Assembly: GCA_028715905.1 (NCBI GenBank)
Contig: JAQUQV010000025.1
Location: forward strand, 1-36,491
Direction of reading: 5' to 3'
Length of the DNA stretch: 36,491 nt
DNA from: Kiritimatiellia bacterium
Lineage (GTDB): Bacteria > Verrucomicrobiota > Kiritimatiellia > JAAZAB01
Shown: positions 16,029-23,829 of the stretch, in pieces
How the letters are laid out: each line of letters opens with the position of its first letter
Position numbering within the stretch: position 1 is the first letter of the stretch
Position numbers and translations under genes: made by a program
The notes under the pieces: generated by a model
Told to the model about the DNA's origin: nothing
Seen by the model: only the letters and a program-made list of their open reading frames with translations
The model's database searches: none

Positions 16029-17249
16029 ATGGCAAAGACAACCATAATACCAATCGGCCCTTATCACCCGCTCCAGGAGGAGCCGGAGTTTTTCAGGCTT
16101 CACGTGGAGGGCGAGAAAGTCGTCGGCCTGGATATTGAGATCGGCTATAATCACCGCGGGATTGAAAAACTGTCGGAATCCAAGACGTACGAGCAGACCG
16201 TTTTCCTCGTGGAGCGGATCTGCGGCATCTGTTCCACTTCCCATCCGCTGGCCTGTGTGCAGGCCGTTGAGGACGCCGGCGAGGTAAAAGTGCCGGAACG
16301 CGCGCTTTACATCCGGTCCGTGATCGGGGAACTGGAGCGCCTGCACTCGCATTTGCTCTGGCTGGGGCTGGCGGGGCATTTCCTGGGGTTCAATACGGTC
16401 TGGATGTGGGCCTGGCGCTACCGCGAGACGGTGCTTGAGCTGTTTGAATTGATCACGGGCAACCGCAATCATTACGGCATGATGAAACCCGGCGGCGTGC
16501 GGCGCGACATCAGGACGGAAGACCTTCCCGCCATTAAAAAAATGGTGGCCAATCTCAAGGGGCCGCTCTGTCTTTTCAGGGATGCGGTGACGGACGATCC
16601 CCTCATTCACGCCCGTCTGCAGGGGGTCGGGACGCTCACAAAACAACAGGCCATTGACTATTGCGCGTTGGGCCCGACTGCCCGGGCTTCCGGCGTGGCC
16701 CGGGACGTCCGCAAGGACCATCCCCACCTGGCGTATGGACGCGTTGACTGGAACATCATCACCGCAAAGAACGGCGATGTTTTTGACAAAGCCATGGTGC
16801 GGATACTGGAGATGCTTGAATCCGTGAAAATCATTGAACAGTGCCTGGAGGCGCTGAAAACCGTGTCCGGGCCCATTGATGCCAATCCGAAATCAATCAA
16901 GCCCGGAGAAGGCATCGGCACCTACGAGGCGCCGCGGGGGGAAGTGATCCATTATATTCTCAGCGACGGCGGCAACCGTCCTGCGCGGCACAAAATCCGG
17001 GCGCCAAGTTTTATGAACGTCGCCACTAACCAGACGACCGTGATCGGTCATTCGGTGGCGGATGCCACCATCATCCTGGCGGCGGTTGATCCCTGTTATT
17101 GCTGCACGGAGCGCATGGCCGCCGTTGACGCCGGCAGCGGCCGGCGGATTTGCTCATCCGGCGAATTAATCCGCCTGTCGCAGGAAAAAACCGCCAGGCT
17201 GAAAAAGGAGTTGGGGCTGGAAGGCCCGCGGCTTGCAATAAAAGCGTAA
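16029..17249 (+). CDS. [NiFe] hydrogenase large (catalytic) subunit, group 4, NuoD/MbhL-like
   Basis: A 406-residue catalytic subunit. Both nickel-binding motifs are intact: L1 is RICGICS with C65 and C68, and L2 is DPCYCCTER with C356 and C359. It is therefore a true hydrogenase, not a NuoD or an MbsL-type sulfane reductase subunit in which these cysteines are altered. The DPCxxCTER version of L2 is typical of group 4 (Mbh, Hyc, Ech). About 47 residues follow L2 as a normal C-terminal domain, so it is unclear whether a maturation protease is needed. No hyp maturation genes are in this window, so nickel-iron insertion must depend on genes elsewhere. Confidence 0.94.
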   Translation: MAKTTIIPIGPYHPLQEEPEFFRLHVEGEKVVGLDIEIGYNHRGIEKLSESKTYEQTVFLVERICGICSTSHPLACVQAVEDAGEVKVPERALYIRSVIGELERLHSHLLWLGLAGHFLGFNTVWMWAWRYRETVLELFELITGNRNHYGMMKPGGVRRDIRTEDLPAIKKMVANLKGPLCLFRDAVTDDPLIHARLQGVGTLTKQQAIDYCALGPTARASGVARDVRKDHPHLAYGRVDWNIITAKNGDVFDKAMVRILEMLESVKIIEQCLEALKTVSGPIDANPKSIKPGEGIGTYEAPRGEVIHYILSDGGNRPARHKIRAPSFMNVATNQTTVIGHSVADATIILAAVDPCYCCTERMAAVDAGSGRRICSSGELIRLSQEKTARLKKELGLEGPRLAIKA

Positions 17250-17255
17250 GATTTT

Positions 17256-19142
17256 ATGGAAATTCTGTTCAATTCCATGGTTCTGCCGATCGTGTTCCCG
17301 CTGGCCGCGGGCTTGCTTTGCCTTCTTTTGCCCGGCGCCTTTGACCGCGTCCGGCCGGCGCTGGCGGCTTCGGCCGCCGCCGTCACCTTCCTGATGGTGT
17401 GCGCCCTTTTGCTGGTCTGGAAGCGGATGCCGGGCGTTTCTCCGATGATTCTGGATGTGGCGCGGGGCAGTCTGCGGCTGGATCATCTCAATTCCTTCGT
17501 CCTGCTGCTGATAACCGTGTTCGGTTTTCTCACCGCCCTTTATTCCATGAAATACATGGCCGGGAAGGAACGCCGGCGGGAATACTACACCTATCTCCTG
17601 TGGACCATAGGCGTCTCCTGCGGCGCGGTCCTGGCCGACAATCTCATTATGCTTCTGGTTTTCTGGGGCATACTTGGATTCACCCTCTATGCCATGATCG
17701 GTATCGCCGGCTCGCCGGCGGCCGATGCCGCCAGAAAAAGCCTGATTATTGTGGGCGGCACGGACTGTCTGCTGATGCTGGGCGCGGCCATGGTGTGGAC
17801 TTTCTCCGGCTCGCTCGCGATCAGCGGCATCGGCCTGGAGCTGGCCGGATGGCCCCGGGTTGTTGCTTTTTTGTGCATCGCCGCTGCGGCCCTGGCCAAG
17901 GCCGGGGTGATGCCCTTCCATTCCTGGGTTCCCGATGCCGGCGAGAAGGGACCGGCTTCCGTCGCGGCGTTTCTGCCCGCCTCCCTTGACAAACTGATCG
18001 GCATTTACTTCCTGGTCCGGTTGACCACGGATTTGTTCGTGATGACTCCCGCCATGCGCGCTCTGTTGATGATCATCGGCGCGGGCACGATCATTTGCGC
18101 CGTGATGATGGCCCTGGTGCAGCACGACCTCAAGCGTCTGCTTTCCTATCACGCCGTGAGCCAGGCGGGATACATGGTTCTTGGCATCGGCACCGGCACG
18201 GCCCTGGGAATCGCCGCCGGCCTCTTTCACATGCTGAACCACGTCATTTACAAATCAGCCCTGTTCTTCTGCGCGGGTTCGGTTGAAAAAGAGGCGGGCA
18301 CGACGGACCTGGACCGTTTGGGAGGGCTGGCCAGGGCGATGCCGCTGACTTTTGTTTCCTTCCTGGTTGCCGCGCTCGCCATTTCCGGCATCCCCCCGCT
18401 GAACGGATTCTATTCCAAGTGGATGATTTACCAGGCCCTGGTGGATTCCGGCCGGAACGGGAACGGTCTCTGGGTTTTTTTGATGGCGGCCGCGATGTTC
18501 GGCTCGGCCCTGACCCTGGCCAGTTTTGTCAAGATACTGCACGCGGTTTTTCTTTGCAAGCCCTCCGCGGAACTGCGCCATCGCCATATCCGCGAGGCCG
18601 GTTTTTCCATGTGGCTGCCGGGAGTTGCGCTGGCTTTTGTTTGCGTCCTTTTCGGCGTGTTTGCGTATCAACTGCCGCTTTCCGGGATGATTTTTCCGGC
18701 CGTGGGCGGCCCCGTCCGGCTGACCGGAGACTGGCAGGCGGGGCTGGCGGCCGCGCTCCTGTTGTCGGCCTGCATCTTGGGGCTGATTGTTTATCTCCTT
18801 GCCGCAGTCCGTAAAGCGCGTCCATGCGATACTTACATCGGCGGGGAGATCATGGAGGAGGCAGTGCGCCACCGGCGGGGCGGCAAGGCGGAAAGCGTGG
18901 AGGTTACGGGGGTTGACTTTTACAAAACCATAGAGGACATGATTCCCCTGCGCGGGATTTATGAGGCGGCCCGCAGGAACCTGTTTGACATCTATGAGGC
19001 CGGCGGTAAATTTGTCTTTTACTTTATGGGCATCCTGCGGAGCGCCCACAGCGGGCTTCTGCCGATGTACCTTACCTGGGTGCTGGCCGGCCTGCTGTTT
19101 TTGTTGTGGATTTTATTTTTCGGTTTCAGGGGCATAACATGA
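17256..19142 (+). CDS. NuoL/Mrp-type ion-translocating subunit with C-terminal anchor helix
   Basis: A 628-residue membrane protein of the NuoL/NuoM/MrpA-D family with about 14 helices. Key features are HSWVPDAGEKGP in the ion-channel half, HDLKRLLSYHAVSQAGYMV with the conserved lysine, and HMLNHVIYKSALFFCAGSV. After the core there is an extra region from about residue 515: a hydrophilic link, an amphipathic stretch (VTGVDFYKTIEDMIPLRGIY) and a final helix. This resembles MbhI or the lateral-helix end of NuoL and MbsH', which clamp the pump to the anchor subunit. No separate mbhI gene exists in the operon, in keeping with a fusion. This is the first of two pump subunits. Confidence 0.88.
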   Translation: MEILFNSMVLPIVFPLAAGLLCLLLPGAFDRVRPALAASAAAVTFLMVCALLLVWKRMPGVSPMILDVARGSLRLDHLNSFVLLLITVFGFLTALYSMKYMAGKERRREYYTYLLWTIGVSCGAVLADNLIMLLVFWGILGFTLYAMIGIAGSPAADAARKSLIIVGGTDCLLMLGAAMVWTFSGSLAISGIGLELAGWPRVVAFLCIAAAALAKAGVMPFHSWVPDAGEKGPASVAAFLPASLDKLIGIYFLVRLTTDLFVMTPAMRALLMIIGAGTIICAVMMALVQHDLKRLLSYHAVSQAGYMVLGIGTGTALGIAAGLFHMLNHVIYKSALFFCAGSVEKEAGTTDLDRLGGLARAMPLTFVSFLVAALAISGIPPLNGFYSKWMIYQALVDSGRNGNGLWVFLMAAAMFGSALTLASFVKILHAVFLCKPSAELRHRHIREAGFSMWLPGVALAFVCVLFGVFAYQLPLSGMIFPAVGGPVRLTGDWQAGLAAALLLSACILGLIVYLLAAVRKARPCDTYIGGEIMEEAVRHRRGGKAESVEVTGVDFYKTIEDMIPLRGIYEAARRNLFDIYEAGGKFVFYFMGILRSAHSGLLPMYLTWVLAGLLFLLWILFFGFRGIT

Positions 19143-19705
19143 GTCTGCTGGTCATATTGCTGGTTTTGATGATCATTGGCGCCATCATCGCCATAGAGAC
19201 GACGAACCTGCTGTCGTCCATCGTCTGCATGGGCGCGGTCGGCATCATGATTTCCATCTTGTACCTGTTTATGGGGGCGCCGGACCTGGCCATTGCCCAG
19301 CTGGTGGTGGAGGTGCTCTGCCTGATTATCCTGATCCGTGCCACGATCAGCCGCGATCTCACTTCCGTGACGGGGGACCGCGAGTTTTTCGGAATGGTCG
19401 TTACGGCGGCGCTTGTGCTGGTGATTGCCGTCGCCGGCGTCATGATGTTTGCGGATTTCCCGGAGTTCGGCCGGCCCGTGATGGACCGCATCGCCGGGAC
19501 AGCCTCAGCCGAGTACCTTGCGCGCGGGCCGGAACAGGTTGTGCCGAGAAACATCGTCAGCACCCTGATCCTGAGTTACCGGAATAGCGACGCGCTCGGC
19601 GAAGTTGCCGTTTTATTCTGCGCGGTCCTTGGGGCGCTGGCGATTCTGCGGCGGCCGGCGCGCAAGCAGGAGATGGAAAAAGACCGGGAGGCGGATGCCG
19701 TATGA
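19139..19705 (+). CDS. MbhD/MbhE-like fusion subunit (DUF4040 plus MrpB-N-like)
   Basis: A 188-residue membrane protein. The first part (GAPDLAIAQLVVEVLCLIIL) is the DUF4040/MbhD signature, found in the C-terminal part of MrpA. The end (YRNSDALGEVAVLFCAVLGA) is the MbhE signature. In Pyrococcus these are two genes; here they are one continuous frame. The start at 19139 gives an ATGA overlap with the preceding stop. It belongs to the Mrp-type ion-translocation module. Confidence 0.85.
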   Translation: MSLLVILLVLMIIGAIIAIETTNLLSSIVCMGAVGIMISILYLFMGAPDLAIAQLVVEVLCLIILIRATISRDLTSVTGDREFFGMVVTAALVLVIAVAGVMMFADFPEFGRPVMDRIAGTASAEYLARGPEQVVPRNIVSTLILSYRNSDALGEVAVLFCAVLGALAILRRPARKQEMEKDREADAV

Positions 19706-20193
19706 ACGAAACTCCAAAGAAAGAGGGCATGGATCTGGTGGCCAAGTCGGTGGCCGGCTGGCTGAAGGGTTTTATTTTTCTCTTTGGCGTATATCTTGTG
19801 CTCCACGGCCACGAAACGCCCGGCGGCGGGTTTGCCGGCGGCGTCGTCATGGCCTGCGCGTTCATTTTGCTGACGCTCACGGAAGGCCAGCGCGTCGGCC
19901 TGGAGATTCTGGGCAAGAGTTTTGCCGCGAAACTGGCCAGTTTCGCGGCCCTGATCTTTCTGGCTGCCGCCGTCGCGGCGGCCTGTTGTCCGGGCGTTTT
20001 TTTAAATGAGCTTCCGGCGGGGGGACGTTCCGGAGTCATGTCTTTTTTCAGGGTCAACGTCATGTTCGTGTACGATTTTTCCCTGGCGCTCGTGGTGAGC
20101 ATGTTGATTTACGTGGTTTTCTCCGTCACGGCGGCCGTGCATGTGGCAATCAACGGCGGCAAACGGAGAATGATGCGGAAAAGGAGGGGTTGA
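19702..20193 (+). CDS. MnhB/MbhF-like antiporter subunit
   Basis: A 163-residue protein with four membrane segments and the MnhB/MrpB motif GHETPGGGFAGGVVMAC. It is a structural part of the Mrp-like sodium/proton translocation module. It overlaps the preceding gene by 4 bp and ends in a basic tail (KRRMMRKRR), probably on the cytoplasmic side. Confidence 0.9.
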   Translation: MNETPKKEGMDLVAKSVAGWLKGFIFLFGVYLVLHGHETPGGGFAGGVVMACAFILLTLTEGQRVGLEILGKSFAAKLASFAALIFLAAAVAAACCPGVFLNELPAGGRSGVMSFFRVNVMFVYDFSLALVVSMLIYVVFSVTAAVHVAINGGKRRMMRKRRG

Positions 20194-20194
20194 G

Positions 20195-20542
20195 ATGGAA
20201 TATGCCCTTTGCATGGTTTTGATTGCGGTCGGTCTCTACGGCGCGGTCGTCAAGAAAAATGTGGTCAAGATTGTCATCAGCCTGGTAATTATAGAGTTCG
20301 GGATCAATGCGCTCCTGGTGCTGATCGGCTACCGGGCCGCCGGCTGTGCCCCCGTGTTGAACCCGGGCATGACCGTGGCGACATTCACGGCCGGCGCCGT
20401 TGATCCTTTGCCGCAGGCCATGGTCATGACCGCCATCGTCATCAATCTCGGCCTGCTGATTCTGATGGTGGCGCTCTGTATAAGACTGTATGAACGTTTT
20501 GGAACATTTGACATCACGGAAATGCGGAGGTTGAAAGGATAG
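20195..20542 (+). CDS. MnhC/NuoK/MbhG-like subunit
   Basis: A 115-residue protein with three transmembrane helices of the MnhC/NuoK family. The motif DPLPQAMVMTAIVI, with conserved buried acidic and polar positions, is diagnostic. In complex I and Mbh this subunit carries part of the ion path beside the anchor subunit. It starts 1 nt after the preceding gene, preceded by GGAGGGG. Confidence 0.9.
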   Translation: MEYALCMVLIAVGLYGAVVKKNVVKIVISLVIIEFGINALLVLIGYRAAGCAPVLNPGMTVATFTAGAVDPLPQAMVMTAIVINLGLLILMVALCIRLYERFGTFDITEMRRLKG

Positions 20543-20543
20543 C

Positions 20544-22010
20544 GTGAGCAGCCTGCTTCCATTGTTTATCGCGGTTCCCCTTGGGGCGGCGTTTTTTATC
20601 CCGCTGGTGTCGCTGGCCCTCAAGCGGGTTCCCGACCTGCTGGCCAATGCGGTCATGCTGGCGCTGGCGGCGCTGGCATGTCTCGCCATCGGCCAAACCG
20701 GGGAATACGTTCCGGGAGGGTGGGGCGCGCACTTGGGCGCCGCCCTGCGGCTGGATGGACTGACCGTGTTGATGCTGATAATAATCAATACCATCGGCCT
20801 GGCCATGGCTATCTTTTCCGTTCAATACATGACCAGGTACACGTCCAAGCTCCGGTATTACAGCATCTTTCTCTGCATGGTTGCGGGTTTGAACGGCATT
20901 GCGCTTACCGGCGACCTGTTCAGCCTGTACATCTTCATGGAAATTGTGGCGATCAGTTCGTATGCGCTGGTGGCGTTTGGCTGCGAACACGACGAACTGG
21001 AGGCCGCCTTTAAATATGCCGTGCTTGGCACCGTGGCCTCCGCCTTCATTCTTATCGGTATTGCCTTGCTTTACGCAATGCTCGGCACTCTCAACATGGT
21101 TGAGGCCGCGGCCAGAATCGCCGCAGGCGGAATTAACAGGCCGCTCACCATGGCGCTTGGCCTTTTCATCTGCGGCTTTGGTCTGAAAGCCGCGCTCGTT
21201 CCCTTTCATGCCTGGCTGCCGGATGCGCACCCTTCGGCCCCGGCGCCGGTCTCGGCTATACTTTCGGGCGTGGTGATAAAAACCGCGGGAATTTATGTCC
21301 TGGCCAGGCTGGTTTTCAACGTGTTTTCGATCCAGCTTGTGCCGGATATGCTCCTGATTTTACGGACGCTCGGGCTGGTCTCCATGGTCGCGGGCGGCAT
21401 TCTTTCGCTCGGACAATGGGACATGAAACGGCTGTTGGCCTATTCCAGTATCAGCCAGATTGGATATATTGTGGTCGGATTGGGACTGGGCACGCCCCTC
21501 GGGCTGGTAGGAGCGCTTTTTCACATGCTCAACCACTCGGTCTTCAAATCGCTGCTCTTTCTTAACGCCGGCGCGGTTGAATATGCGACGGGCAGCCGCG
21601 ATCTCAAGAGCCTCGGCGGGCTGTGGCGCAACATGCCTTTCACGGCCAATATTTCGCTGGTGGGATCCATGTCGATTTCCGGGATTCCGCCTTTTAATGG
21701 TTTCTGGAGCAAGCTGATCATTGTGCTGGCCTGCCTTGAAAGCGGGCATCCCTGGCTGGCCCTGGCCGCGGTGGCGATGAGCCTGGCCACGCTGGCGGCG
21801 CTGTTGAAAATGCAGAAACACGCTTTTTATAACGACCATAAACCGGCCTCGGCCCTGGCCGCGGAAGTCCCCTTCCTGATGCGCGCGGCCATGATTCTGC
21901 TGGCGGTGTTATGCGTGCTTATAGCCCTGCTGGTTCTGGCGGGATTTCGCAACCCTTACCTGATCGGGCCGGCGGCGGATGCGCTCCGCGCCTGGGGCGG
22001 CGCCGGGTGA
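20544..22010 (+). CDS. MnhD/NuoN/MbhH-like ion-translocating subunit
   Basis: A 488-residue pump subunit with about 14 helices and no C-terminal extension. Signatures: EIVAISSYALVAFG with the conserved glutamate, HAWLPDAHPSAPAPVSAILS with the broken-helix channel, and a WDMKRLLAYSSISQIGYI helix with the conserved lysine. It is the second antiporter-like subunit of the operon and is closer to MnhD/MbhH than the gene at 17256. It starts with GTG, 1 nt after the preceding gene. Confidence 0.92.
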   Translation: MSSLLPLFIAVPLGAAFFIPLVSLALKRVPDLLANAVMLALAALACLAIGQTGEYVPGGWGAHLGAALRLDGLTVLMLIIINTIGLAMAIFSVQYMTRYTSKLRYYSIFLCMVAGLNGIALTGDLFSLYIFMEIVAISSYALVAFGCEHDELEAAFKYAVLGTVASAFILIGIALLYAMLGTLNMVEAAARIAAGGINRPLTMALGLFICGFGLKAALVPFHAWLPDAHPSAPAPVSAILSGVVIKTAGIYVLARLVFNVFSIQLVPDMLLILRTLGLVSMVAGGILSLGQWDMKRLLAYSSISQIGYIVVGLGLGTPLGLVGALFHMLNHSVFKSLLFLNAGAVEYATGSRDLKSLGGLWRNMPFTANISLVGSMSISGIPPFNGFWSKLIIVLACLESGHPWLALAAVAMSLATLAALLKMQKHAFYNDHKPASALAAEVPFLMRAAMILLAVLCVLIALLVLAGFRNPYLIGPAADALRAWGGAG

Positions 22011-22028
22011 CGATAGGAATATAGAGAC

Positions 22029-22550
22029 ATGAAACAAATCGCCATGTTTTTGATGCTGCTGCTCTTCTGGGTCCTGTTGGTCTGGCCCTTTGAGACGGTG
22101 GACGGCGTTTGCCGCATTGCCGGCTCGGAAATCCTGCCGGGCGCCCTTGTGGCTTTGCTGGTGACGTTGATCATGCGGAAAGATATTCCCCGAAGTTTCG
22201 CGACCTGGATCAATCCGGTGCGCCTCTTTTGGTTCGCGGCCTATCTGGCGGTGTTTGTTTTCTACGTGATCCGGGCCAACTTTGACGTGGCCTACCGGAT
22301 TCTGCATCCCGCCATGCCCATTCGCCCCGGAATTGTCAAGGTAAAAACCTCCCTGAAAACGGGCGCGGGAATGGCCATGCTTTCCAACGCCATTGCCCTG
22401 ACGCCCGGCACATTGACCTTGCACGCGGATAAGAATGGCGACCTTTACGTCCATTGGATCAATGTGAAAGCCGATGACGTTGCGGGCGCAACCCGGCATA
22501 TTGTCAGCCGTTTTGAATGGTTCATCAAGAGGATTCTGGAGCAGGCCTGA
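22029..22550 (+). CDS. MnhE/MbhA-like antiporter subunit
   Basis: A 173-residue protein: two or three N-terminal helices and a cytoplasmic domain with the MnhE pattern (NAIALTPGTLTLHADKNGDL, then HWINV). Its place after the D-type subunit is the usual Mrp order (B, C, D, E, F, G). An 18-nt gap separates it from the previous gene. Confidence 0.9.
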   Translation: MKQIAMFLMLLLFWVLLVWPFETVDGVCRIAGSEILPGALVALLVTLIMRKDIPRSFATWINPVRLFWFAAYLAVFVFYVIRANFDVAYRILHPAMPIRPGIVKVKTSLKTGAGMAMLSNAIALTPGTLTLHADKNGDLYVHWINVKADDVAGATRHIVSRFEWFIKRILEQA

Positions 22551-22581
22551 AAGATTGCGATGAAAAAGCGGAAAGGATAAA

Positions 22582-22842
22582 ATGTTTTTCATTTCTGCAT
22601 ACCTGGTTTTGCTGATCTGTTGCGGCCTGTGCCTTTACCGAGTGGGCCGCGGGCCGACTGCCGCGGACCGCGCCACGGCCATAGACATTTTCGGCATCGT
22701 GGTGCTCTGTTTTACGGCTTTGCTTTCGTTGAAAACCGGCCGGGCGTTCTACATGGATATCGGCATCGCCTGGGCGATTATCAGTTTTATCGGCACCATC
22801 GCGCTTGCCAAGCATTTGGAGGGGAGGGGGTTTGATGAGTAA
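22582..22842 (+). CDS. MnhF/MbhB-like antiporter subunit
   Basis: An 86-residue protein with three helices and the MnhF hallmark RVGRGPTAADRATAIDIFG. It is a small structural subunit of Mrp-type antiporter modules. The 31-nt gap before it is the largest inside the operon but carries a GGAAAGGA ribosome binding site, not a promoter. Confidence 0.92.
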   Translation: MFFISAYLVLLICCGLCLYRVGRGPTAADRATAIDIFGIVVLCFTALLSLKTGRAFYMDIGIAWAIISFIGTIALAKHLEGRGFDE

Positions 22843-23221
22843 CGTTATCGGGATGATTTTTGTTGTGATCGGGCTGGCCTTCAATGTGCTGGGCTGCGTC
22901 GGCATGATCCGTCTGCCCGACATATACAATCGTTTGCAGGCCGCCACCAAATGCGTTACCATGGGCACCTGTATGGTCATGCTCGGCGTGATAATCGCAT
23001 CCGGTTTCTCCGGTTCGGCGCAGTTGAGCGCGCGCTGTCTGATCTGCATGGTGTTTGTCCTGATCACCGCTCCCACCGCCGCCCATGCCCTGGCCCATGG
23101 CGCCTATTCGTTCGGCGCCCGGCTCTGGGAGAAAAGCGTTGTTGACAGGTACAAAGAGGACTTTCCGGAAATATCGCGCAAACACGAACAACCGCCCCCG
23201 CCGACACAGGAAACAAAATGA
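22835..23221 (+). CDS. MnhG/MbhC-like antiporter subunit
   Basis: A 128-residue MnhG family protein with three helices and the motif GMIRLPDIYNRLQAATKCVT. The start at 22835 overlaps the preceding gene by 8 bp and has a GGAGGGGAGGGGG purine tract upstream; a longer frame from 22805 has no support. It completes the set of Mrp-type subunits. The C-terminus is longer than usual, ending in a charged proline-rich tail. Confidence 0.9.
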   Translation: MSNVIGMIFVVIGLAFNVLGCVGMIRLPDIYNRLQAATKCVTMGTCMVMLGVIIASGFSGSAQLSARCLICMVFVLITAPTAAHALAHGAYSFGARLWEKSVVDRYKEDFPEISRKHEQPPPPTQETK

Positions 23222-23829
23222 AACTGCCCTGTCTTTTTCAATTCCGGATATTGAGTTTGGCGATCAGGTCTTTTTTTGCGCGGGCTTTCACCACCCGTTT
23301 TCCGGCCGCGCCCTATGAGCCCATCCGCCAGTTCAGGGGCCGCCCGCGCTATCATGCCGAGGACTGCATAGGCTGCGGGGCCTGCGCGGAGGTTTGCCCC
23401 GCCGAGGCCATCAAGCTGGTTGATGATTTGTCCGGCCCAAAACCGGCCCGCCGGCTGACCCAGTATCTGGATACCTGCATCCAGTGCGGCCAGTGCGAAA
23501 GATATTGCCCGACCGAAAAAGGCATAAAATTATCCAATGAATACGATTATGCCGGCTTTTCAAAATCCGATTTTGAAGAAAGCGTGGAAAAAGACCTTCT
23601 GCTCTGCGAATGCTGCGGCGCTGTGATCGCGCCTTTGGACCAGTTGCGCTGGCTGGTCAGGCGTCTTGGCCCGCTCGCTTTCACCAACCCCACCTTGATG
23701 CTCGTTTCCGCGCGCGAGCTGGCCGTGGTCGGCGAAAACGTGAAAATCGCGGCGGATAAAACCGTGCGCGCCGCGCGCGTGAGCATCCAATGCCCTAAAT
23801 GCCGGCGCAAGTCGGCGCTGGCGGTTTAG
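23218..23829 (+). CDS. NuoI/HycF/MbhN-like ferredoxin subunit
   Basis: A 203-residue protein with two [4Fe-4S] motifs: C50-C53-C56-C60 and C87-C90-C93-C97. They relay electrons from the soluble input module to the small subunit. Beyond them, C130-x-C-C133 and C192-x2-C195 form a pair of CxxC motifs that could bind zinc or iron, as in the tails of HycF and HyfH. The N-terminal 30 residues are hydrophobic and basic and may dock on the anchor subunit. It is the last gene of the operon, 4 bp overlapped with the MnhG-like gene, and its 3' end overlaps the convergent gene by 35 bp. Confidence 0.9.
   Translation: MKLPCLFQFRILSLAIRSFFARAFTTRFPAAPYEPIRQFRGRPRYHAEDCIGCGACAEVCPAEAIKLVDDLSGPKPARRLTQYLDTCIQCGQCERYCPTEKGIKLSNEYDYAGFSKSDFEESVEKDLLLCECCGAVIAPLDQLRWLVRRLGPLAFTNPTLMLVSARELAVVGENVKIAADKTVRAARVSIQCPKCRRKSALAV

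Noticed and set aside
15741-16727. 328-codon minus-strand frame across the NuoC- and NuoD-like genes
   Set aside because: It spans two well-supported plus-strand genes and shows no domain.
16029-17249. Mbs-type sulfane reductase catalytic subunit
   Set aside because: Both CxxC motifs for nickel are complete (C65/C68 and C356/C359). Mbs large subunits have altered ligands.
17166-18242. 358-codon minus-strand open frame opposite the NuoL-like gene
   Set aside because: It consists mainly of low-complexity H/Q/G/R residues, the typical antisense of a membrane protein gene.
19139-23221. Stand-alone Mrp Na+/H+ antiporter operon
   Set aside because: The Mrp-like genes lie inside the hydrogenase operon, flanked by core subunits, with overlapping ends and no separate promoter. 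An integrated Mbh-type module fits better.
11834-23829. Respiratory complex I (NADH:quinone oxidoreductase)
   Set aside because: There are no NuoE, F, G, A or J genes, and the NuoD-like subunit has the nickel-ligand cysteines of a hydrogenase.
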